From: Geodermatophilus pulveris
GTDB lineage: Bacteria > Actinomycetota > Actinomycetes > Mycobacteriales > Geodermatophilaceae
Length of the DNA: 64,000 nt
Direction of reading: 5' to 3'
NCBI RefSeq assembly: GCF_900188375.1
Contig: NZ_FZOO01000003.1
Span: 372,001-436,000 of the forward strand
Positions 20,291 to 30,371 of this stretch are shown in pieces (within the stretch, counting starts at the first letter, position 1; each line of letters opens with the position of its first letter). The notes beneath the pieces are model-generated. The model saw only the letters and a list, made by a program, of their open reading frames with translations. It did not search any database and was not told the DNA's origin. The position numbers and the translations under genes are program-made.

Positions 20291-21736
20291 GTGGACACCC
20301 GCGAGTTCGACGTGGTCGTCATCGGTGGCGGGTCGACCGGCGAGAACCTGGCCGACGTCGTCGTCCGGGGCGGGCTGACCGCCGCCCTGGTCGAGGCCGA
20401 GCTGGTCGGCGGGGAGTGCTCCTACTGGGCGTGCATGCCCAGCAAGGCGCTGCTCCGCGGCACCGAGGCGCTGGCCGCCGCGCGCGCGGTCGACGGCGCC
20501 CGCCAGGCGGTGACCGGCGAGCAGGACGTCGCGGCGACGCTGGCCCGCCGGGACACCTTCACCCACGGCTGGGACGACGCCTCCCAGGCCGGCTGGGTGG
20601 CCGGCGCCGGCATCGAGCTGCTCCGCGGCACCGGCCGGCTGGACGGCGAGCGGACCGTCGTCGTCACCGACACCGACGGGCAGGGGACCCGGCTCACCGC
20701 GCGGCACGCGGTCGCCGTGTGCACCGGCTCGGAGGCCGCCGTGCCGCCCGCGGACGGGCTGCGCGAGGTCGGCCCGTGGACCCCGCGGGAGGCCACCAGC
20801 GCCAAGGAGGCACCCGGCCGGCTGCTGGTGGTCGGCGGCGGCTACGTCGGCTGCGAGATGGCCACCGCCTGGGCCGCGCTCGGCTCGCAGGTCACCCTGC
20901 TGCAGCGCGGCCCCCGGCTCCTGCCGGACCTGGAGCCCGAGGCGGGCGAGGCCGTGGCCGAGGCGCTGCGGGCGGCCGGCGTCGACGTCCGGCCGGGCAC
21001 CGAGGTCACCGCCGCCCGGCGCGAGGGCACCGAGGTCGTCCTCACCACCGCCGGCGGGGAGCTGCGCGGCGACGAGGTGCTGGTCGCCGTCGGGCGCCGG
21101 CCGCGCACCGGCGACCTCGGGCTGGACACCGTCGGCCTGCCGCCGGGGGAGTACCTCGACGTCGACGACTCGCTGCAGGTGCGCGGCCTGCCCTGGGCCT
21201 ACGGCGTCGGCGACGTCAACAACCGCCGGCAGCTCACGCACATGGGCAAGTACCAGGCCCGCCAGGCCGGCGCGGCGATCGTCGCCCGCGCCCGCGGGGA
21301 GCAGGTGTCGCTGGCCGACTGGTCGCCGTTCGTGGCCACCGCCGACCGGCTGGCCACCCCCTCGGTGGTGTTCACCGCCCCGCAGGTGGCCAGCGTCGGG
21401 CTGACCCGCGCCGCCGCCGAGCGGGCGGGGGTGGCCCACCGGGTCGTGCAGTACGACATGGGCGGCGTCGCCGGGGCGTCGCTGCACGCCGACGGCTACA
21501 CCGGGACGGCGATCGCGCTGGTCGACACCGACCGCGAGGTGCTGCTCGGGGTCACCTTCGTCGGGCCGGCCGTCGCCGAGCTGGTGCACGCCGCCACGGT
21601 CGCCGTCGCCGGCGAGGTGCCGATCGCCCGGCTGTGGCACGCCGTGCCGGCCTACCCGACGATGAGCGAGATCTGGCTGCGGCTGCTGGAGGGCTACCGG
21701 GACGCCGCCGACCGCTCCAGCAGCAGCAGCGCGTAG
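20291..21736 (+). CDS. Pyridine nucleotide-disulfide oxidoreductase (mercuric/lipoamide reductase-like)
   Basis: 481 residues. The N-terminal FAD motif VVVIGGGSTGENLA is followed by the redox-active disulfide GGECSYWACMPSKALL (C-x4-C). The NAD(P) motif LLVVGGGYVGCEMA and the C-terminal dimer segment ending HAVPAYPTMSEIW are also present. The layout equals lipoamide dehydrogenase/mercuric reductase, but there is no mercury-binding N-terminal domain or vicinal C-terminal cysteine pair. It is probably an uncharacterised NAD(P)H disulfide reductase. Its 3' end overlaps the convergent Nudix gene by 43 bp. Confidence 0.9.
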   Translation: MDTREFDVVVIGGGSTGENLADVVVRGGLTAALVEAELVGGECSYWACMPSKALLRGTEALAAARAVDGARQAVTGEQDVAATLARRDTFTHGWDDASQAGWVAGAGIELLRGTGRLDGERTVVVTDTDGQGTRLTARHAVAVCTGSEAAVPPADGLREVGPWTPREATSAKEAPGRLLVVGGGYVGCEMATAWAALGSQVTLLQRGPRLLPDLEPEAGEAVAEALRAAGVDVRPGTEVTAARREGTEVVLTTAGGELRGDEVLVAVGRRPRTGDLGLDTVGLPPGEYLDVDDSLQVRGLPWAYGVGDVNNRRQLTHMGKYQARQAGAAIVARARGEQVSLADWSPFVATADRLATPSVVFTAPQVASVGLTRAAAERAGVAHRVVQYDMGGVAGASLHADGYTGTAIALVDTDREVLLGVTFVGPAVAELVHAATVAVAGEVPIARLWHAVPAYPTMSEIWLRLLEGYRDAADRSSSSSA

Positions 21737-22233
21737 GCGGCCAGGCTCGGGCCGTCGGTGAACCGGCCGCCGGTCACCATCGCCCGCAGCTCGTCCTCGG
21801 TCACGAACGCCTGCCGCATGTCGGCCTCGGTGGCCTCGCGCGCGGTCGGCCCCGGGGTCAAGTCGGTGGCCAGCCAGACGTCGAACGCCTGCGTCGACAG
21901 GCCGGGCGCGAGGTCCAGGTGGCCGAGGTGGCGCAGCGACCCGGCGCGCAGGCCGGTCTCCTCGGCGAGCTCCGCGCGGGCCAGGTCCTCCGCGGACCCG
22001 GTCGAGCCGGCCGTCCAGGTGCCCTGCGGGAACTCCCACGCGCGCCGGCCCAGCGGGTACCGGTACTGCTCGACCAGCCAGAAGCCGCCGCGCTCGGCGG
22101 GCAGCACCAGCGCGAAGTCCGCCTTCTCCACCACGCCGTAGACCCCGGCGCTGCCGTCGGCCCGCTCGACGGCGTCCTCCCGCACCCGGATCCACGGGTT
22201 GCGGTAGACCTCCCGGCTGCCCGTCGTCCGCAC
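21694..22233 (-). CDS. Nudix hydrolase, ADP-ribose pyrophosphatase-like
   Basis: 179 residues. WEFPQGTW leads into a Nudix-box core ARAELAEETGL, in which the usual REUXEE Arg is replaced by Ala while the metal-binding Glu pair is kept. Other family features are FWLVEQYRYPLGRRAWEFP and the N-terminal VYRNPWIRVREDAV. ADP-ribose or a related nucleoside diphosphate derivative is the expected substrate. GTG 22233 is 58 bp from the divergent SGNH hydrolase start. The 3' end overlaps the oppositely read disulfide reductase. Confidence 0.87.
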   Translation of the reverse strand: MRTTGSREVYRNPWIRVREDAVERADGSAGVYGVVEKADFALVLPAERGGFWLVEQYRYPLGRRAWEFPQGTWTAGSTGSAEDLARAELAEETGLRAGSLRHLGHLDLAPGLSTQAFDVWLATDLTPGPTAREATEADMRQAFVTEDELRAMVTGGRFTDGPSLAAYALLLLERSAASR

Positions 22234-22291
22234 CCGGCCACTGTGCCGGGTCGCGCGCCCGGGCGCCCGGGCGGCGTGCTGGAGTGGGGCC

Positions 22292-23086
22292 GTGCAGCTC
22301 GGACCCACCCACCTCTCCTGGCGCCGCTTCGTCGCCCTCGGCGACTCGTTCACCGAGGGGCTGGCCGACCCCGACCCGCAGCGCCCGGGGGAGTACCGCG
22401 GCTGGGCCGACCGGCTGGCCGGGCACCTGGCGGCCGCCACCGAGGGGGAGGTCGAGTACGCCAACCTGGCCGTCCGCGGCCGGCTGCTGACCCAGGTGCT
22501 CGACGAGCAGGTGCCGGTCGCGCTGGCCGCCGGGCCGGACCTGGTCAGCCTGGTCGCCGGCGGCAACGACCTGCTGCGCCCCGGCGCCGACCCCGACCGG
22601 CTGGCCGCCGACCTGGAGGGCGCCGTCGCCCGCTTCCGGGCCGCCGGCGCGGACGTGCTGCTGGCCACTGGCGTGGACCCGCGGCAGACGCCGATCATCC
22701 GCCGCACCCGCGGGCGGGTGGCGGTGTTCAACGCCTCGCTGTGGTCGATCGCGGGCCGGCACGGCGCCGTCGTCCTCGACCAGTGGGGCGCCGGGTGGAT
22801 CCAGGACTGGCGGATGTGGGACGGCGACCGCATCCACCTCACGCCCGAGGGGCACCGGCGGACGGCGCTGGCCGCGGCCACCGCCCTGGGGCTGCGGGTG
22901 GACGACGACTGGCGCACCCCGCTGCCGCCTCAGCCGCCGCGCGCACTGCGGGCGGCCCTGGCCGAGGAGGCCGCGTGGGTGCGCGGCTTCGTCGCCCCGT
23001 GGGTGGCCCGCCGGCTGCGCGGCCGCTCGTCGGGGGACGGCCGGGCGGCCAAGCGCCCGGTGCCGCTCGCGCTGCCGCGCCGCTGA
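22292..23086 (+). CDS. SGNH/GDSL-type hydrolase
   Basis: 264 residues. Block I is FVALGDSFTEG with the nucleophilic Ser. Block III LVAGGNDLL supplies the oxyanion Asn, and block V GDRIHLTPEGH supplies the Asp-His pair. No signal peptide is visible, so it may act in the cytoplasm on acyl esters or sugar acetates. A basic C-terminal tail of about 40 residues follows the domain. It ends 3 bp before the stop of the convergent GGDEF-EAL gene. Confidence 0.9.
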   Translation: MQLGPTHLSWRRFVALGDSFTEGLADPDPQRPGEYRGWADRLAGHLAAATEGEVEYANLAVRGRLLTQVLDEQVPVALAAGPDLVSLVAGGNDLLRPGADPDRLAADLEGAVARFRAAGADVLLATGVDPRQTPIIRRTRGRVAVFNASLWSIAGRHGAVVLDQWGAGWIQDWRMWDGDRIHLTPEGHRRTALAAATALGLRVDDDWRTPLPPQPPRALRAALAEEAAWVRGFVAPWVARRLRGRSSGDGRAAKRPVPLALPRR

Positions 23087-23089
23087 GCC

Positions 23090-25087
23090 TCAGGGGTCCG
23101 TGCGCAGGTCCTCGGTGACCGGGCCGGCCGGCGGGCGGCCCTCGTCGGCCCGCCCCTGCCCGTCGGGCCGGCGGTCCGGCCGCGGGGCCGGCACCGGGGG
23201 GAGCCCGCGGGTGGCCAGCGCCTCGCCGTCCAGCACGTCCTGCACGGTGACCTCGCCCGGGGGCAGGGTGCCGGTCAGGTCGACGTCCCCGGTGCTCGGC
23301 ACGGTCGCCGGCAGCGGCGCCGGGCGGCCGAAGGCGTAGCCCTGGGCCATCTCGCAGCCGTGCTCGCGCAGCCAGTCGGCCTGGTCGAGGTCCTCGATGC
23401 CCTCGGCGATGACCTGCAGGCCCATGCCCAGGCCCAGCTGCACCAGGCCCTGCACCAGCGCCGCGGTGGAGGGCTCGGTGACCACGTCGGCGACGAACGA
23501 GCGGTCGATCTTGACGGTGTGGATGGGCAGCCGGTGCAGCGCGGTGATCGCCGAGTAGCCGGTGCCGAAGTCGTCCAGCGCCAGGGTGACGCCGGCGTCG
23601 GTCACCTCCGACACCGCGTGCAGGGTGGCGTCGGCGGCGAACAGCGCGGTGGACTCGGTGATCTCCAGCTCCAGGCGCTCCGGTGCCAGCCCGGACTCCG
23701 CCAGCGCGTCGACGACCAGCTCGGCGAAGCCGGGCTCGGCCAGGTGCCGGGCGGAGACGTTGACGTGCACCCGCAGGCCGGCCGGCCAGCCGGCGGCGTC
23801 GAAGCAGGCCTGGCGGAGCACCCAGGCGCCGAGCCGGGAGGTCAGCCGGTTGTCCTCGGCGGCGGCGAGGAAGGCCCCGGGCGGGAGCAGCCCGCGGGTG
23901 GGGTGCTCCCAGCGGATGAGCGCCTCGTAGCCCAGCAGCGTCTCGTCGGCCAGCGACACGATCGGTTGGTAGAACAGCCGCAGCTCGTCGGACTCCAGCG
24001 CGTGCCGCAGGTCGGCCTCGAGTTGCAGCTGGTCCACCTCGCTGTCGGACAGGCCGCCGTCGTGCACCTCGACGCGGGCGCGGCTGCCGTCGACCTGGGC
24101 GCGGGTGAGCGCGGTCTGCGCCTGCCGCAGCAGCTCGTCGGGGGCGACGTCCGAACCGAGGGTCAGCCCCACGCTGGCCGACAGCACGATCTCGCGCTCG
24201 CTGACGAGGAACGGGTCGTCGAGCACCGACAGCAGCCGGTCGGCCATCGTCCGCAGCCCGTCGAGGTCCTCGACGTCCTCGGCCAGGATGAGGAACTCGT
24301 CCCCGCCCAGCCGGACGGCGGTGTCCTCGGCCCGGGTGCTCCGGCGCAGCCGGTCGGCGACCTGGATGAGCAGGTCGTCGCCGGCCTCGTTGCCCAGCAC
24401 GTCGTTGACCGCCCGGAACCGGTCGAGGTCCAGGTGTACCAGGCCCACCTGCAGCCCGCGGCGGCGGGACAGCGCGAGGGCGTGCTCCAGCCGGTCGCCC
24501 AGGGCCCGCCGGTTGGGCAGGCCGGTGAGCGGGTCGGTGAAGGCCCGGCGGACCAGGTCCTCCTCGGCGCGGCGGCGGTCGGTCCCGTCGACCAGCGACA
24601 GGACGACGAACTGCGGCTCCCCGGTGCTGGTGTGGATGACCTCGTGCGACTGGGTGGCCCACAGCTCCGTGCCGTCGGCGCGGCGCAGCCGCCGCTCGCC
24701 GTCGACGCCCAGCCACGGGTCCACCGGGCCGTCGGTGCGGTCGGGCACCGGGGCCTCGTCGGGGTGGGCGAGCAGGTCGACGTGCCGCCCCACCAGGTCC
24801 TCGGGGGTGCGGCCGGTCAGGCTGCACAGGGCGTCGTTGACGACGAGCAGGTGGCCGTCGAGGCCGACCAGCGCCTTGGGGATCGGCGCGGCGAGGAACA
24901 GGGCGCGGAAGAGCTGCCCGCGGTCGGCCAGCAGGGTGTCGATCGCGCGGGGCCGCGAGCCGGGGGCGGCGGTCCCCTCCCGGGGGCGCGACACGTCGGG
25001 GGCGCTCGGGTTCACCCGCACAGGGTGATGGACCCGGGCCGCCCAGCCCGGGAACCGGCCGACGGAGAGTCGTGGTCGGTCGCTCAC
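23090..25087 (-). CDS. PAS-GGDEF-EAL cyclic-di-GMP protein
   Basis: 665 residues. A PAS domain (about 55-170) is followed by GGDEF (about 180-340) and EAL (about 350-600). GGDEF motif is intact at 261-265 and the inhibitory I-site RAED (252-255) precedes it by five residues. EAL (388-390) and supporting catalytic residues (NVSARHL, LEITES, DDFGTG, KIDRSF, IAEGIED) are all present. It could therefore both make and degrade cyclic di-GMP, switched by the PAS sensor. The C terminus is a Pro/Arg-rich, disordered tail. A perfect ACGTCA-ct-TGACGT palindrome lies 4 bp upstream of its ATG. Confidence 0.94.
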   Translation of the reverse strand: MSDRPRLSVGRFPGWAARVHHPVRVNPSAPDVSRPREGTAAPGSRPRAIDTLLADRGQLFRALFLAAPIPKALVGLDGHLLVVNDALCSLTGRTPEDLVGRHVDLLAHPDEAPVPDRTDGPVDPWLGVDGERRLRRADGTELWATQSHEVIHTSTGEPQFVVLSLVDGTDRRRAEEDLVRRAFTDPLTGLPNRRALGDRLEHALALSRRRGLQVGLVHLDLDRFRAVNDVLGNEAGDDLLIQVADRLRRSTRAEDTAVRLGGDEFLILAEDVEDLDGLRTMADRLLSVLDDPFLVSEREIVLSASVGLTLGSDVAPDELLRQAQTALTRAQVDGSRARVEVHDGGLSDSEVDQLQLEADLRHALESDELRLFYQPIVSLADETLLGYEALIRWEHPTRGLLPPGAFLAAAEDNRLTSRLGAWVLRQACFDAAGWPAGLRVHVNVSARHLAEPGFAELVVDALAESGLAPERLELEITESTALFAADATLHAVSEVTDAGVTLALDDFGTGYSAITALHRLPIHTVKIDRSFVADVVTEPSTAALVQGLVQLGLGMGLQVIAEGIEDLDQADWLREHGCEMAQGYAFGRPAPLPATVPSTGDVDLTGTLPPGEVTVQDVLDGEALATRGLPPVPAPRPDRRPDGQGRADEGRPPAGPVTEDLRTDP

Positions 25088-25090
25088 GCA

Positions 25091-25104
25091 ACGTCACTTG
25101 ACGT
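25091..25104. promoter_or_regulatory. Palindromic operator candidate
   Basis: ACGTCA-ct-TGACGT, two perfect 6-bp half-sites, sits between the divergent GGDEF-EAL gene and the luciferase-like gene. It overlaps a TTGACG -35 candidate (25098-25103) in the forward direction. Binding protein unknown. Confidence 0.45.
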
Positions 25105-25235
25105 GCACGGTGGGGCAGGAGTCGATCCGTGGGGCGAGGGAGGCGCCGTCGTCCCCGGGTGGCACCGGTCGTCGTCGGGAATCCGCGCGGGGCCCCTGGT
25201 GCTCGACCGCAGCAGACGGACCAGAGGTGAGGGTG

Positions 25236-26273
25236 ATGGAGAAGCGGATCGGGTTCCTGTCGTTCGGGCACTGGCAGCCCATCCCCGGCTCGCAGGTGCG
25301 GACCGGGCGGGACGCGCTCGTGCAGAGCGTCGAGCTGGCCGTGGCCGCAGAGGAGATCGGGCTGGACGGCGCCTACGTGCGGGTGCACCACTTCGCCCGG
25401 CAGCTGGCCTCGCCCTTCCCGCTGCTCGCCGCCACGGCCGCGCGGACCCGGCGGATCGAGGTCGGCACCGGCGTCGTCGACATGCGCTACGAGAACCCGC
25501 TGTACATGGCCGAGGAGGCCGCGGCGACCGACCTGCTCAGCGACGGCCGGCTGCAGCTCGGCGTCAGCCGCGGGTCACCCGAGACGGCGCTGCGCGGCTC
25601 GGAGGCCTTCGGCTACGTGCCGCCGGAGGGCTCGACCGACGCCGACCTCGCCCGGCAGAAGACCGCGCTGTTCCTGGCCGCCGTCCAGGGGGAGCGACTG
25701 GTGGACGCCGACCCGCGGATGACCGGCGGCATGCCCGGCAGGCTGGCGGTGCAGCCGCAGTCACCCGGCCTGGCCGAGCGGATCTGGTGGGGTGCGGGTA
25801 CCCGGGCGACCGGCGAGTGGGCCGCGCGCCTGGGGATGAACCTGATGAGCTCCACGCTGCTGAGCGAGGACACTGGCGTGCCCTTCGACGAGCTGCAGGC
25901 CGACCAGATCGCCCGCTACCGTGCCGCCTGGGCCGAGGCCGGCTGGGCGCGGTCGCCGCGGGTGTCGGTGAGCCGCAGCGTCCTGCCGATCACCAGCGAC
26001 CTCGACCGGCAGTACTTCGGCGAGCGCTCGGGTGAGGACCAGGTCGGGCTGCTCGAGGGCGTGCGCGCCCGCTTCGGCAAGGGCTACGTCGGCGAGCCCG
26101 ACCAGCTGGCGGAGGAGCTGGCCAAGGACGCCGCCGTCCGCGAGGCCGACACCCTGCTGCTCACCGTGCCCACCATGCTCGGCGTCGAGTACAACGCCCG
26201 GCTGCTGGAGACGGTCACCCGCCACGTCGCCCCGGCGATCGGCTGGGTGCCCCTGGACCAGCGCGGCCGCTGA
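25236..26273 (+). CDS. LLM-class flavin/F420-dependent oxidoreductase
   Basis: 345 residues starting MEKRIGFLSFGHW. ELAVAAEEIGLDGAYVRVHHFARQ, RIEVGTGVVDMRYENPLYMAEEAAA and LGVSRGSPETALRG follow the bacterial luciferase-like TIM barrel. Members use FMNH2 or F420H2. The presence of fbiC in the window makes F420 possible but not proven. ATG 25236 is used because upstream frame sequence lacks family similarity. Convergent with the DUF4333 gene across a strong hairpin. Confidence 0.9.
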   Translation: MEKRIGFLSFGHWQPIPGSQVRTGRDALVQSVELAVAAEEIGLDGAYVRVHHFARQLASPFPLLAATAARTRRIEVGTGVVDMRYENPLYMAEEAAATDLLSDGRLQLGVSRGSPETALRGSEAFGYVPPEGSTDADLARQKTALFLAAVQGERLVDADPRMTGGMPGRLAVQPQSPGLAERIWWGAGTRATGEWAARLGMNLMSSTLLSEDTGVPFDELQADQIARYRAAWAEAGWARSPRVSVSRSVLPITSDLDRQYFGERSGEDQVGLLEGVRARFGKGYVGEPDQLAEELAKDAAVREADTLLLTVPTMLGVEYNARLLETVTRHVAPAIGWVPLDQRGR

Positions 26274-26276
26274 CGC

Positions 26277-26314
26277 GCGGGCGCGGTGGCGCCGGTCGGC
26301 ACCGCCGCGCCCGC
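26277..26314. terminator. Bidirectional terminator hairpin
   Basis: Arms gcgggcgcgg (26277-26286) and ccgcgcccgc (26305-26314) are perfectly complementary, with further pairing possible in the 18-nt loop. It lies between two convergent genes. Confidence 0.65.
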
Positions 26315-26334
26315 GGGGTCGTGTGCTGTGGCGG

Positions 26335-27003
26335 TCAGGCGACCTCGTAGGTGACGTCGCCGGCCTCGTCGACCGTGGCCAGGACGTCGAGGTTGTCCGT
26401 GGCGTCGGTCGCGTTGGTCACCGTGCACGGGATCGGGGTCCCGAAGCCGTCGACCAGCACGCTGCGACTCCCGGCGTCACAGGTCGTGGTGACCTTCACG
26501 CCGGCCTCGGCGCCCACCTGCTGGCTCAGCGCCGCCTCGACCTCGGCGATGACGACGAAGTCCTCGACGCTGGCGATCCACACGTCCCCCTCGTCTTCGG
26601 TCTGCTCGACGGTGTAGGAGACCGGCTGGCCGTCGAGGGTGCCGGTGCAGGTGGTCGTCGTACCGGCTTCGAGCGGCACGTCGTCCGGGCACGAGACGTC
26701 CGACGGGGCCAGCCCGAACTGCTCCTCGGTGATCCGGGCGATCTCGGTCTCGGCCTCGGTGGTGTCGAGGAGCTTGCTGCCGAACAGGAACAGCGCGCCG
26801 GCGATCAGGCCGGCGATCACGATGACGGCGGCGGCGGTGCCGGCGACGATCGCGCCGGTGCGGCGGCGCAGGGCCGGCGGCTGCGGGGCGCCGGACCGGG
26901 CCGGCGGGGGAGGGCCGTACGGCGCGGCCGGCTGGCCGTGGGGACCGGACGACGGGGGCGGCGGCTGCTGGGTGTACCCGGGGTGGCCGATCTGCTGGGT
27001 CAT
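26335..27003 (-). CDS. DUF4333 membrane protein
   Basis: 222 residues. A Pro/Gln-rich cytoplasmic N terminus (YTQQPPPPSSG) leads to one membrane span (about 53-75) and an outer region with two DUF4333-like repeats. Each repeat has a Cys pair (SCPDD...TCTG and TTCDAG...PCTV), likely disulfides. The family is common in actinobacterial membranes, with no known function. The gene is 155 bp downstream of the tRNA on the same strand. Confidence 0.88.
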   Translation of the reverse strand: MTQQIGHPGYTQQPPPPSSGPHGQPAAPYGPPPPARSGAPQPPALRRRTGAIVAGTAAAVIVIAGLIAGALFLFGSKLLDTTEAETEIARITEEQFGLAPSDVSCPDDVPLEAGTTTTCTGTLDGQPVSYTVEQTEDEGDVWIASVEDFVVIAEVEAALSQQVGAEAGVKVTTTCDAGSRSVLVDGFGTPIPCTVTNATDATDNLDVLATVDEAGDVTYEVA

Positions 27004-27158
27004 GGTCTCGTTCCTCTCGAGCGGGGGTCTCGAGGGGAACGGTGGCGGGTGGGTCTGGTGGCGGACCTGCCGTGGCCTTGAGGCGAGCTTGAGCGCGTGC
27101 TCGGGTGCCCGCCGGGCCGCCGCGCCGTGGCGCACGACCGCGACGGCGGCCCGGTGGG

Positions 27159-27231
27159 TGCGCCCGGCAGGGATCGAACCTGCGACCAAGTGCTTAGAAG
27201 GCACCTGCTCTATCCGCTGAGCTACGGGCGC
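27159..27231 (-). tRNA. tRNA-Arg (anticodon TCT)
   Basis: 73 nt on the reverse strand. The acceptor stem GCGCCCG/CGGGCGC is perfect, D arm GCTCAGCGGATAGAGC is standard, and the anticodon loop is CTTCTAA (TCT). The T arm is GCAGG-TTCGATC-CCTGC and the discriminator is A. CCA is not encoded. It reads AGA codons, which are rare in this GC-rich genome. Confidence 0.97.
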
Positions 27232-27335
27232 TCGGGCACAGATCATCGCACCCCGGCGGTGCCGGCCCGGGCGGCGTGCGGCAGTGGTCGTCACGCGCGC
27301 CGGCCCAGCGCGGGGCCGTGACGGTCCCGCCCGCC

Positions 27336-27363
27336 GTGTCCACAGGGGCCGGCGCCGTCCACA
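27336..27363. promoter_or_regulatory. Two DnaA-box-like sites upstream of ssb
   Basis: GTGTCCACA (27336-27344) and CCGTCCACA (27355-27363) resemble the actinobacterial DnaA box (T/C)(T/C)(G/A/C)TCCACA. The second fits fully and the first at 8 of 9 positions. They are spaced 19 bp start to start, about two helical turns, and lie 106-133 bp before ssb. Confidence 0.4.
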
Positions 27364-27468
27364 GATCGCCGTCCCGGCGTCGGTGCCCGGCCGCGGCGGC
27401 CCAGGGTCTCGGTGCACCGGCACAGCGCCGGTCGCCGCCGGTCCGGCGGTCAGCCCCTGAGGAGCACC

Positions 27469-27984
27469 GTGAACGACACCCACGTCACCGTCGTCGGCAA
27501 CGTCGCCGACTCCCCCCGCCGCGTCAGCCTGGAGAACGGCGCGGTCACCAACTTCCGCCTCGCCTCGACCGCGCGCCGCTTCGACAGCCAGACCCGGGAG
27601 TTCGTCGACTCCGGCACGTTCTGGGTCGACGTCGAGTGCTGGAACGACCTGTCCGGCAACGTGTCCGGCAGCGTCAGCAAGGGCGACCCGGTCATCGTCT
27701 CGGGCACCTTGACCACGCACAGCTGGGAGGGGGAGAACGGCCGCCGCAGCACGCCGCGGATCCGTGCCCTCGCCGTCGGCCACAACCTGGCGCGCGGCAC
27801 CGGGGTGTTCCGGCGCAGCCGGTCGGGGCGGCCGGTCGCCGCCGAGGACGCGGTGCCCGCGCCGGCCCGGGCCGGGGACGACGCCGACGAGGGCCTGGTC
27901 CCCGGCCGGGACTACGAGACCGCCCCGGAGGCGTTGCACCCGGCGGACACCCACGACCTCGCCACGGAACCCGTGCACGCCTAG
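27469..27984 (+). CDS. Single-stranded DNA-binding protein
   Basis: 171 residues. An N-terminal OB fold starts NDTHVTVVGNVADSPRRV, with NFRLASTARRFD, FWVDVECWNDLSGNV and the strand KGDPVIVSGTLTTHSWE. The acidic tail is relatively short and ends DLATEPVHA rather than the usual DDDIPF. Without rpsF/rplI neighbours, this is probably a second SSB rather than the replicative one. It binds single-stranded DNA, perhaps in recombination or repair. GTG 27469 has GAGGAG upstream. A strong hairpin separates it from ettA. Confidence 0.9.
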   Translation: MNDTHVTVVGNVADSPRRVSLENGAVTNFRLASTARRFDSQTREFVDSGTFWVDVECWNDLSGNVSGSVSKGDPVIVSGTLTTHSWEGENGRRSTPRIRALAVGHNLARGTGVFRRSRSGRPVAAEDAVPAPARAGDDADEGLVPGRDYETAPEALHPADTHDLATEPVHA

Positions 27985-28024
27985 CCGCGCGGGCTGGGAG
28001 GATCGGAGGGGAGAACGCACACGG

Positions 28025-28054
28025 GGGCGGGCCGGCACCCCGGCCGGCCCGCCC
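28025..28054 (+). terminator. Terminator or attenuator hairpin between ssb and ettA
   Basis: Arms gggcgggccgg (28025-28035) and ccggcccgccc (28044-28054) pair perfectly over 11 bp with an 8-nt loop. It follows the ssb stop by 40 nt and lies 36 nt before ettA. It may terminate ssb or attenuate ettA. Confidence 0.6.
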
Positions 28055-28089
28055 ACCACTCGCGAACCGACGGAAGGCCCCGAAGCCCA

Positions 28090-29760
<1,671 letters not shown>

Positions 29761-29765
29761 GGGAG

Positions 29766-29820
29766 GACCCCGCTGCCCCCCACGCCTCGCCCGCTCGGCG
29801 CGGGACCCTGCAGCGGGGCC
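29766..29820 (+). repeat. Conserved intergenic hairpin element, copy A
   Basis: Terminator-like hairpin after ettA. Outer arms ccccgctgc (29768-29776) and gcagcgggg (29810-29818) pair perfectly over a 33-nt loop that includes cggcgcgggaccctgc. The whole 55-nt element aligns, about 80% identical by eye, with the reverse complement of 60005-60059. It therefore looks like a dispersed sequence-conserved element, not just any terminator. Confidence 0.6.
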
Positions 29821-29860
29821 GCTCCAGCACGTCACCAAGGGGCCGTTCCGGCCCGTCACC

Positions 29861-29892
29861 CGGCCGGCCGGAGCACCCGCTCCGGCCGGCCG
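29861..29892. repeat. Perfect 13-bp hairpin before thioesterase
   Basis: Arms cggccggccggag (29861-29873) and ctccggccggccg (29880-29892) with a 6-nt loop. It sits 49 bp upstream of the thioesterase start. May be a second terminator for ettA or a leader structure. Confidence 0.45.
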
Positions 29893-29941
29893 TCGGCATC
29901 CGGGGCCGACCGGTGGACGGCGGTGCGGCAGGGTGTCCGGC

Positions 29942-30358
29942 GTGCGGCACACGGTGGCAGTCCCCATGCGCTGGTCGGACATGGACGCCTACGGCCACGT
30001 GAACAACGTGGTCTTCCTCGGCTACTTCGAGACCGCCCGCGTCGACCTGTTCTTCGACCGGGCCTCGCTGGAGGAGCAGACCGGCCTGCGCCGGGGGACC
30101 GTCGTCGCGGCCCACGACGTCCGCTACCGGCTGCCGGTCGTGTACTCCCGCGACCCGCTGGAGGTGCAGATGTGGGTGTCGGAGGTCCGCGCCGCCGCCT
30201 TCACCTGCCACTACGAGCTGTTCGACCACGGGCGCCTGGCGGTGACCGGCAGCACCCTGCTGGTGCCCTTCGACTTCGCCATCGACCGGCCGCGCCGGCT
30301 CACCCCGGACGAGCGGGCCTTCCTCGCCCGCTACGCCGACGAGCCGCCCCCCGGCTGA
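29942..30358 (+). CDS. Acyl-CoA thioesterase, 4HBT hot-dog family
   Basis: 138 residues. VAVPMRWSDMDAYGHVNNVVFLGYFE carries the Asp of the 4-hydroxybenzoyl-CoA thioesterase family in the DxDxxGHVNN context. DVRYRLPVVYSRDPLEV follows. It hydrolyses acyl-CoA thioesters; substrate unknown. GTG 29942 was chosen over GTG 29933, since it gives the shorter family N terminus. It is convergent with the YccF gene. Confidence 0.88.
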   Translation: MRHTVAVPMRWSDMDAYGHVNNVVFLGYFETARVDLFFDRASLEEQTGLRRGTVVAAHDVRYRLPVVYSRDPLEVQMWVSEVRAAAFTCHYELFDHGRLAVTGSTLLVPFDFAIDRPRRLTPDERAFLARYADEPPPG

Positions 30359-30371
30359 CCCGGGACCGCGC

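Noticed and set aside
18401-22855. A 4.4-kb reverse-strand open frame
   Set aside because: It runs out of frame through the anti-sigma, sigma, flavin reductase, disulfide reductase and Nudix genes, which all have clear motifs in other frames.
27097-27240. Forward frame containing GIEPATKCLEGTC-like residues
   Set aside because: It is the antisense translation of the tRNA-Arg gene, a classic spurious protein.
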